A DNA stretch of 43,175 nucleotides from Desulfobacterales bacterium (lineage in GTDB: Bacteria; Desulfobacterota; Desulfobacteria; Desulfobacterales; Desulfobacteraceae). The notes beneath the pieces are model-generated. The model saw only the letters and a list, made by a program, of their open reading frames with translations, had not been told where the DNA came from and ran no database searches. The translations under genes and the position numbers were made by a program. Shown one piece after another: positions 36,677-43,175 of the stretch; positions within the stretch are counted from its first letter, which is position 1; each line of letters opens with the position of its first letter. The stretch lies in the NCBI GenBank assembly GCA_022361395.1, contig JAKSAX010000101.1, forward strand, positions 1 to 43,175. The letters are read 5' to 3'.

Positions 36677-37846
36677 TCAACCGGGTGCCAGAAAAGACTC
36701 TGTGAGTTTTGTCCAGAATCCGGCCCCGGCCTTCAGGATATCATCATTAAAATCATAACCGGGATGGTGCAAGGGATTTGCATCCGCTGATGACGCCGTT
36801 CCGATAAGAAAATAACATCCCGGGCAGGCCTGCAGCATATAGGTGAAATCTTCACTTCCCATAAGGGGATGATCCAGGTCGGTAACATTTTCATCCCCTG
36901 CAAACAGCACAGCCTGTTCCCTGACAAAACCGGTTTCAGAGGGATGATTGACCACCGGATCATAGCCCCGTTGGTAATCGACAGTGGCGCTCATACCATA
37001 TGCTTTGGCCTGGAATTCGGCGATCTGAGTAATGCGGTCCTGGATGAAGTCCCGGGTTGCCGGGCCGAAAGAACGGATTCCCACAACAAGCTCGGCTTTG
37101 CCGGGAATGATATTACTGGCTGAACCGGCGTGAAAAGAACCAACCGTTATGACAACCGGATCAAAAGGTTCGGTATTTCGTGACACGATGGTCTGTAATG
37201 CCAGGATGATGTTTGCCCCGGCAACCATGGGGTCTAAGGTATTGTGAGGTTCAGCCCCGTGGCCGCCGCTTCCGTGAACCGTAATTCTGGCTTCATCAAC
37301 CGATGCCATGATAACGCCCTCACGAAGGGCAAATTGACCGGACGGCAGGTCCGGATGATTGTGCATTGAAAATACAGCATCGCAGGGAAAGAGTTTGAAC
37401 AGCCCCTCTTCAACCATCATTTTTGCACCGCCATGATTTTCTTCTGCCGGCTGGAATATCAAATGGACAGAGCCGTCAAAACGTTTTCTCTCAGCAATTG
37501 CTCTTGCGGCGCCAAGCAGCATCGCCATATGGCCGTCATGACCGCAGGCATGCATCCTGCCTCTGTTTTTACTGGCCCAGGAAAGGCCGGTCTCTTCATT
37601 GACGGGCAGCCCGTCCATATCGGCACGAAGACCTATGGCCCGGTTGCTTCTGCCGTTTCTCAGGCTGCCGATCACAGCCGTTTTCGCAAGCCCGCGGTGG
37701 ATATCATATCCCAGTGTTTCCAGATGGCCCGCAATAAAATCAGAGGTCTGTGTTTCCTCCAGGCCAAGTTCAGGATAGCGGTGAAACTCCCTACGCATGG
37801 CTTTCATTTCAGGCAGGTCAACCCTGATATCACCTGAATTATCCAT
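36677..37846 (-). CDS. M20D-family amidohydrolase (N-acyl amino acid / hippurate hydrolase-like)
   Basis: RREFHRYPELGLEETQTSDFI, MHACGHDGHMAMLLGAAR, FQPAEENHGGAKMMVEEGLF, FSMHNHPDLPSG, MGSEDFTYM. Confidence 0.93.
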   Translation of the reverse strand: MDNSGDIRVDLPEMKAMRREFHRYPELGLEETQTSDFIAGHLETLGYDIHRGLAKTAVIGSLRNGRSNRAIGLRADMDGLPVNEETGLSWASKNRGRMHACGHDGHMAMLLGAARAIAERKRFDGSVHLIFQPAEENHGGAKMMVEEGLFKLFPCDAVFSMHNHPDLPSGQFALREGVIMASVDEARITVHGSGGHGAEPHNTLDPMVAGANIILALQTIVSRNTEPFDPVVITVGSFHAGSASNIIPGKAELVVGIRSFGPATRDFIQDRITQIAEFQAKAYGMSATVDYQRGYDPVVNHPSETGFVREQAVLFAGDENVTDLDHPLMGSEDFTYMLQACPGCYFLIGTASSADANPLHHPGYDFNDDILKAGAGFWTKLTESFLAPG

Positions 37847-37868
37847 GTATGCGCTTTCCTCTCAATAC

Positions 37869-38636
37869 TTAAATCGTTACTGAATGTTTTCTTTCAAAGT
37901 AACCTAGCACCGCAACCAGAATACCGGTGAGGCACAGGTAAACCAGGGCAAGCAATAATAAGGGCTCATATACCACAAAGGTATCCTGGCGCACTTTAGA
38001 GGTGACGGCGAAAACGTCGATAACCGTGATCGTGGCAACCAGGGGGGTTGCCTTTAACTGCAGGACGATCTCTCCGGTGAGGGTCGGCAGGACGCGCTGC
38101 AGAGCCCGCGGCAGCCAAATCCTGTATAGTATTGTAAGCGGCTTCATGCCGTAGGATTTTGCCGCCTCAAGTTCGCTGCGGGGCACCCCTGCAAAAGCCC
38201 CGCGCATGACCTCCCCCTCATAGCTGGCAAAAGAAAGCGTTAAGGAGAGAACGGCATAGGGCCAGGCCTCTCTTAGAAAGGGCCATAAAAAAGAGTCCCG
38301 GATTCCGGGAAATTGGGGAAACAGCGAGGCAACGCCGAAATATAACAGCCAAAGCTGGAGCAGCAGAGGGGTGCCGCGAATGATGGTGCAAAATCCCCGG
38401 CACAGCATAGAGAGGGGCTTTGGTCCGGTTACCTGGAAAAAGCCGATAGGGATGGCAGCCAGAAATCCCAGGACACAGGTAACAATAAGAATCAGGATGG
38501 TTTTCCATAAACCGGCAAGCAGTTCCTCATAGTAGTCCGGCAGCCAATACCATTTCATTGAGGCCGCTGCAAAAACAATCAGGCCGGCTGCGATTATCAA
38601 TAACACTATCCGATGCGGCTTAAATAACATATTCAT
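37869..38636 (-). CDS. Amino-acid-type ABC transporter permease (HisM/OccM-like)
   Basis: RGTPLLLQLWLLYFG, SYEGEVMRGAFAGVPRSELEAAKSYGMKPLTILYRIWLPRALQRVLP. Confidence 0.92.
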   Translation of the reverse strand: MNMLFKPHRIVLLIIAAGLIVFAAASMKWYWLPDYYEELLAGLWKTILILIVTCVLGFLAAIPIGFFQVTGPKPLSMLCRGFCTIIRGTPLLLQLWLLYFGVASLFPQFPGIRDSFLWPFLREAWPYAVLSLTLSFASYEGEVMRGAFAGVPRSELEAAKSYGMKPLTILYRIWLPRALQRVLPTLTGEIVLQLKATPLVATITVIDVFAVTSKVRQDTFVVYEPLLLLALVYLCLTGILVAVLGYFERKHSVTI

Positions 38637-39349
38637 GATCTGCCAACCTCAGGCATGCCCCGGTAAGCATGCTTTTCAATTTTCCGGATACAGAGGTTCG
38701 ATACCAGTGTCACACAAAGATACAGCAACCCTGCTGTGCAGAAAAAAAGTAAATACGCCTTGGTTGCGCCTCCTGCCTGCCGTGTGGCCATGGTAAGTTC
38801 CGTAAACCCCACAACAGCCAGGAGCGCGGTATCCTTAGTGGCAATCAGCCATAAATTTGAAAGACCGGGTATGGAGTGGGGCAACATGATCGGGAGTATG
38901 ATGCGGCGAAGGATAAGCCCGCGGCCCATGCCATATGCATTTGCCGCTTCAATCTGCCCGGGGTCGATGGCATTGATGGCGCCGCGCAGCACCTCAGTCG
39001 TATACGCACCCTGTACGACTCCGATCACCATAATACCGGCCACAAGCCCGTTAATATCCACCGGAGGCAGGCCGAAAACAGAGAGTATATGGTTTACTGC
39101 ATCGGATCCTGCATAATAGAGCAGAACGATCAGCACCAGTTCGGGAATGGCCCGGACAATGGTTGTATAGCACACCAGAAGGTCCCGCACCACAGGGCCG
39201 CCGTAAAGTTTGCCAAAAGCCCCCCCGATTCCTATTAACAGACCGAAACAATAGCCCCCCAGGGCAATCGATATTGAGGTTACCAGCCCCCGTAGCAAAA
39301 GGCCGCCCCAACCGGGGGGAGTCAGTGCGAGAAGTTCTAAATTACCCAT
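38633..39349 (-). CDS. Amino-acid-type ABC transporter permease (HisQ/OccQ-like)
   Basis: TIVRAIPELVLIVLLYY, YTTEVLRGAINAIDPGQIEAANAYGMGRGLILRRIILPIM. Confidence 0.92.
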   Translation of the reverse strand: MGNLELLALTPPGWGGLLLRGLVTSISIALGGYCFGLLIGIGGAFGKLYGGPVVRDLLVCYTTIVRAIPELVLIVLLYYAGSDAVNHILSVFGLPPVDINGLVAGIMVIGVVQGAYTTEVLRGAINAIDPGQIEAANAYGMGRGLILRRIILPIMLPHSIPGLSNLWLIATKDTALLAVVGFTELTMATRQAGGATKAYLLFFCTAGLLYLCVTLVSNLCIRKIEKHAYRGMPEVGRS

Positions 39350-39393
39350 TGTTCAAGATCCCACCTAATGGTTTCCGTTGCAGTCCGATTTGC

Positions 39394-39426
39394 GTAAAAG
39401 GCGCCTTTACCGCCGGCGCCTTTTAC
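39394..39426 (-). terminator. Intercistronic hairpin between SBP and permease
   Basis: GTAAAAGGCGCC-tttaccgcc-GGCGCCTTTTAC perfect 12-bp stem immediately 3' of the SBP stop codon. Confidence 0.65.
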
Positions 39427-39430
39427 CCTT

Positions 39431-40207
39431 CTATTGGCCGTAAACGTCTACATTAAAGTACTTCTTCGTTATTTCCTCATATTTTCCATTGGCCCGGATG
39501 GCGGCTATGGCGGCATTAATTTTGGCTTTCAGCCCCTCGTCACCCTTCCGGACGCCCGCGCCGACCCCGGCGCCTAAAATAACCGGATCATCCGCGACCT
39601 GTCCTTTAACCTCGCAGCAGGCCCTGCCTTCCTCTGACTCAATGAACGTGTCAAGCACCAGGGAATCGCCCTGGATGGCGTCAATACGTCCGGAAACTAA
39701 ATCCTGGAGCATTTCGTCCTGGGTCAGGTAATCCTTTATTTTTGCCTTGGTAAAATATTTTTCTACATAAGTTTTGTGTATTGTTGATGTCTGGACACCT
39801 AAGTATTTGCCGCTCAGGCCTTCCGGCGTCGCGTCGAAACCGGATGTTTTCGCACCGATAACCACGGCAGGGGCATTGAAATATTTATCTGAGAAATCGA
39901 TGGTTTTCATTCTTGCCTCCGTGATCGACATGGAGTTCATGATTAAGTCGATCTTTTTTGACATCAAAGCCGGGATAAGACCATCCCATGCGGTGGGAAC
40001 AATCACATAGTCTAGTTTCGCCTCTTCACAGACGGCCTTGATAATGTCGATTTCCCATCCGACCCAGTTGCCGGATGCATCAGGAGACGTGAAGGGGGGG
40101 TAAGGTTCAGCAGCAATACCCACGCGGACCTTTTCGGCAAATGCCATGCTGCTGCAAAAACTTACTGCAACGGTGATTAGCAATAATTTCTTTAAAAATG
40201 TAGTCAT
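39431..40207 (-). CDS. Amino-acid-type ABC transporter substrate-binding protein (HisJ/LAO-like)
   Basis: Signal peptide; RVGIAAEPYPPFTSPDASGNWVGWEIDIIKAVCEEAKLDYVIVPTAWDGLIPALMSKKIDLIMNSMSITEARMKTIDFSDKYF. Confidence 0.93.
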   Translation of the reverse strand: MTTFLKKLLLITVAVSFCSSMAFAEKVRVGIAAEPYPPFTSPDASGNWVGWEIDIIKAVCEEAKLDYVIVPTAWDGLIPALMSKKIDLIMNSMSITEARMKTIDFSDKYFNAPAVVIGAKTSGFDATPEGLSGKYLGVQTSTIHKTYVEKYFTKAKIKDYLTQDEMLQDLVSGRIDAIQGDSLVLDTFIESEEGRACCEVKGQVADDPVILGAGVGAGVRKGDEGLKAKINAAIAAIRANGKYEEITKKYFNVDVYGQ

Positions 40208-40252
40208 TTTAATCTCCCTTAAGTTTTCTTCCTCAGTGAGGAATTTGGTTAA

Positions 40253-41074
40253 TTATGACACGGCACTGATGAACCGTTTCAGGTAACTGGATTTCGGCGC
40301 CCCGAATATCGCCTCCGGTTCCCCCTCCTCCTCTACGATCCCGCTTTGAAGAAATACAATCCGGTTAGCCACTTCCCGGGCGAACTTCATTTCATGGGTT
40401 ACCAGAATCATCGTCCGGCCCTCCCGGGCAAGGTCGCCGATTACAGAGAGCACCTCACCGACCAACTCCGGGTCCAGGGCAGAGGTCGGCTCGTCAAACA
40501 GCAAGACCTCCGGTTTGATTGCCAGTGCCCTGGCAATTGCCGCCCGCTGCTGCTGGCCGCCGGATAGAAAGGCCGGATATACGTCACGCTTGTCATACAG
40601 GCCTACCCGGTGCAACAGCACATCTGCGGATTCAATGGCCTCTGGTTTTGACTGGCCTAAAACGTGGACAGGGACCTCAATAATATTTCCCAACAGCGTC
40701 AGATGCGGCCAAAGATTAAAGCTCTGAAAGACCATGGCCAGCCGTGTCCGGATAAGCCGGACCTGGGAACGGTTTGCCGGGACCTGCCCCCCCTTTCCGT
40801 CGTCTTTCATTTCAATCTCTTCGCCGTGCACCTTGACTCTTCCGCTTGTGGGTGTCTCCAGCATGTTTATACACCGCAACAATGTGGATTTGCCTGACCC
40901 GCTTGCGCCTATGATGGCAATGACATCCCCCTCATACGCATCTAAGGAGACACCTTTTAACACCTCAAGAGAACCAAATGATTTATAGAGTTCTGATATT
41001 TCAATGGCCTTTGCCCTGCCGGCCTGGTTTAACCCCGTGATATTTCTTTTGTGCTGACCCTGTGATTCGTTCAA
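40253..41074 (-). CDS. Amino-acid-type ABC transporter ATP-binding protein (HisP-like)
   Basis: GASGSGKSTLLRCINMLE, LSGGQQQRAAIARALAIKPEVLLFDEPTSALDPELVGEVL. Confidence 0.95.
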   Translation of the reverse strand: MNESQGQHKRNITGLNQAGRAKAIEISELYKSFGSLEVLKGVSLDAYEGDVIAIIGASGSGKSTLLRCINMLETPTSGRVKVHGEEIEMKDDGKGGQVPANRSQVRLIRTRLAMVFQSFNLWPHLTLLGNIIEVPVHVLGQSKPEAIESADVLLHRVGLYDKRDVYPAFLSGGQQQRAAIARALAIKPEVLLFDEPTSALDPELVGEVLSVIGDLAREGRTMILVTHEMKFAREVANRIVFLQSGIVEEEGEPEAIFGAPKSSYLKRFISAVS

Positions 41075-41158
41075 AATATCCTCACTTTAATAATGATTTA
41101 AGTTTGTCTATTCGAACTTCTGCTTAACTTTTGACTGCCGGCTGTAACGCTCCCGGAT

Positions 41159-42952
41159 TTATTGTTTCCCCCTGTTCAAAAATCTGTCTTTAACGGATAG
41201 TAACCCCAGTCTTTCCAAGGTCTCTTCCGTCGGGACCCCGTTTTCATCCCATCCCCGTTTTTCATAGTACAAGCGCAGCATCTCCGCGAAATCGCCTTTA
41301 ACAAAGGGCTTGCCTTTGTGGGGGCCGTTTTGCAGCCCTTCCTTGTGTATCCTTTCCGGCAGGTAATCATCTTTTCCTGAGAACCCTGATGCAATATTAA
41401 ATACCCGCCCGAGATTCCATATCCGTTCTCCGGCAAGATAAATTTCATCTTCAGTAAAATTTTTCCCTGTGCCTGCCGATAAAAACCCGGTTATTTCCGC
41501 GACCTGGAACCCGTGGTTGAAAATACAGATCGTGGCACTGTCCTTAAGGGCAAATCTCTGGTTCTGGTCAACCACGACATCAACATTGGGTTCTATTTCA
41601 TAACTGCCCGCATCCCAGGCCGGGAATGCCCTGAGATGACATGCCCCCCTGTCCGAAGTTGCGTAGGCCAGTCCCATTCCATAGGCCCCCCTGGGATCGT
41701 AGCCCGGGAACTCAAGCCCCTTGACTTCCATGGCAAACTCACTGCCGCCGACTCTGTCACTCAGTTTTTTAACCCCTAAAGCCAGCAACTCACCCCGGCC
41801 CGGTTTTTTACAGGTGATTTCCCCGGGCATTTTCAGGTATTCATCTTCCTGGCCGAACTTTATTTGGAAATCATGAAGCCCTGTTTCAGTCATTTCCATG
41901 GCAAACCCGATGACGTTTCCCGTGGATATGGAATCCAATCCAAAATCATCACAAAGCTCGTTGAACCGTATGATCGGTTCGGCTCTTTCAATCCCGCAAT
42001 TGGACCCGCCCACTGACAATGTCTCGTATTCAGGCCCTTCGACCATACCGGTCTTTGTCCGGGTCAGTTTGCCGCATCCCAGGGGGCAGCTGAAACATGC
42101 CCGGTGATGTCTGGTCCATTTGTTGACCTTTTTTGAACTGATCCGGTGGGAATCGGGTAGCTGCCCCCTGGTATAATTGTTCACCGGAATGATGCCCATC
42201 TCGCTTATGGGCTCCACAAGGAAGGGGGTTCCCTCTTCCATCACCCATTGATTATCTTCATTGGCAAGAACCTCCTTGTAGGCCTCATTGTATAACCGGG
42301 TGAAGCCTTTTTTATCTTTTACCTCCACGGCGCCTGTACCTTTTACGGCAACGGCTTTCAGGTTCTTGCTGCCCATGACCGCCCCTGCACCGCCCCTTCC
42401 TGCCTGGCGATAGGATTCCGTGCCGATACATGCAAAAGGTATTAAATTCTCTCCGGCCTGCCCGATCAGTGCTTTTTTATATTTTTTATTGCCGAGCTCT
42501 TTTTCAATAAGGGCTTCGGAATCATAAATACCCTTGCCCCACACGCCTGAAGCATCTTTCAACTCAATTGCCTGATCACAGATACAAAGATATACCGGGT
42601 GATCTGCCCTGCCTGAAATCACAATCCCGTCAAATCCTGCAAATTTCAGCTCCGCAGCAAAGGTGCCTCCCATATGGGAATCGAGAATTGTCCCGGTTGC
42701 AGGTGACTTGGTCACGATGCCTGTGCGCGATGAACTCGGTATATTGGTTCCTGCAAAAGGCCCTGTCATGAAAATTATGATGTTTTCCTGGGATAAAGGG
42801 TCTGTCCGGGGAGATAATTCTTCGATCAGATATCTGAAACCAAGACCTTTTCCACCGATAAACTTCTCCGCCCAGTTCTGATTAAGCGGAATTATTTCAT
42901 TTTGCCGGGTTGTTAAATCGACTTTTAATATTTTTCCCGTATAAAGGGACAT
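41159..42952 (-). CDS. Tungsten-type aldehyde:ferredoxin oxidoreductase (AOR) family protein
   Basis: MSLYTGKILKVDLTTRQ, GGKGLGFRYLIEEL, GPFAGTNIPSSSRTGIVTKSPATG, AGRGGAGAVMGSKNLKAVAVKG, CFSCPLGCGK; start set to ATG 42952 with GGAGG RBS. Confidence 0.94.
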   Translation of the reverse strand: MSLYTGKILKVDLTTRQNEIIPLNQNWAEKFIGGKGLGFRYLIEELSPRTDPLSQENIIIFMTGPFAGTNIPSSSRTGIVTKSPATGTILDSHMGGTFAAELKFAGFDGIVISGRADHPVYLCICDQAIELKDASGVWGKGIYDSEALIEKELGNKKYKKALIGQAGENLIPFACIGTESYRQAGRGGAGAVMGSKNLKAVAVKGTGAVEVKDKKGFTRLYNEAYKEVLANEDNQWVMEEGTPFLVEPISEMGIIPVNNYTRGQLPDSHRISSKKVNKWTRHHRACFSCPLGCGKLTRTKTGMVEGPEYETLSVGGSNCGIERAEPIIRFNELCDDFGLDSISTGNVIGFAMEMTETGLHDFQIKFGQEDEYLKMPGEITCKKPGRGELLALGVKKLSDRVGGSEFAMEVKGLEFPGYDPRGAYGMGLAYATSDRGACHLRAFPAWDAGSYEIEPNVDVVVDQNQRFALKDSATICIFNHGFQVAEITGFLSAGTGKNFTEDEIYLAGERIWNLGRVFNIASGFSGKDDYLPERIHKEGLQNGPHKGKPFVKGDFAEMLRLYYEKRGWDENGVPTEETLERLGLLSVKDRFLNRGKQ

Positions 42953-42974
42953 ATAGTTTCCTCCATTTACCGGT

Positions 42975-43175
42975 TCATGTCGTGATATCACTGTATTCAA
43001 TCAGCCGAATTGCTCCGGGCCGGCATGAGCTAATGCACCGGGGCTCTCCATCGCAAAGGTCACATACAAAGGCGGATTTGGAAATTTCGTCAAACCCCAT
43101 TGCATTATATGGACAGGCCTTAAGGCATGCCCTGCACCCTGTACAGCTTTCCTGGTTAATCTCTATGATGCCTTC
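42975..43175 (-). CDS. 4Fe-4S ferredoxin (5' end beyond window)
   Basis: Reverse complement translates EGIIEINQESCTGCRACLKACPYNAMGFDEISKSAFVCDLCDGEPRCISSCRPGAIRLIEYSDITT*. Confidence 0.88.
   Translation of the reverse strand, partial: EGIIEINQESCTGCRACLKACPYNAMGFDEISKSAFVCDLCDGEPRCISSCRPGAIRLIEYSDITT

Noticed and set aside
1-43175. CRISPR arrays, tRNA/rRNA genes, prophage, toxin-antitoxin or defence islands
   Set aside because: None recognised: no regularly spaced repeats, no integrase/transposase/capsid genes, no recognisable tRNA. A tRNAscan/defence-finder run would be needed to exclude subtle cases.

Overview
The window is a chromosomal segment that looks like an anaerobic, Desulfobacteria-like genome; this is inferred from gene content and not proven. 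There is no rRNA, recognisable tRNA, CRISPR array or transposase. From left to right: (1) the end of a nif cluster (NifB/NifX-like tail, 2Fe-2S ferredoxin, nifV); (2) an AcuI/YhdH oxidoreductase and a small zinc-ribbon protein; (3) a sigma54 activator divergent from an SDR plus two-subunit CoA-transferase operon, with a 36-nt palindrome and a -24/-12 promoter between them; (4) a TPP-riboswitch-controlled thiSGHFEC operon on the minus strand; (5) HD-domain and adenylate/guanylate cyclase signalling genes; (6) a cobalamin lower-ligand locus: cobalamin riboswitch, ThiC paralog (BzaF-like), cobT, an alpha/beta hydrolase, then a second cobalamin riboswitch upstream of a Na+/solute symporter; (7) a PilZ protein, a NarL-type regulator and a sensor kinase with a degenerate ATPase domain; (8) DUF4019, nitroreductase and a Ni-superoxide dismutase with an apparent Sec signal peptide; (9) an RND efflux operon with its own two-component system; (10) an orphan SBP and a radical SAM protein; (11) a minus-strand operon of ferredoxin, tungsten-type aldehyde:ferredoxin oxidoreductase, His/opine-type ABC importer, M20D amidohydrolase and a MoaD/ThiS-like protein. 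The strongest candidates for undescribed biology are the AOR/ABC/amidohydrolase/MoaD operon, the B12-riboswitch-controlled symporter whose leader carries a ~97-bp foldback repeat (a second copy supplies the stop codon of nifV), and the Sec-exported NiSOD.
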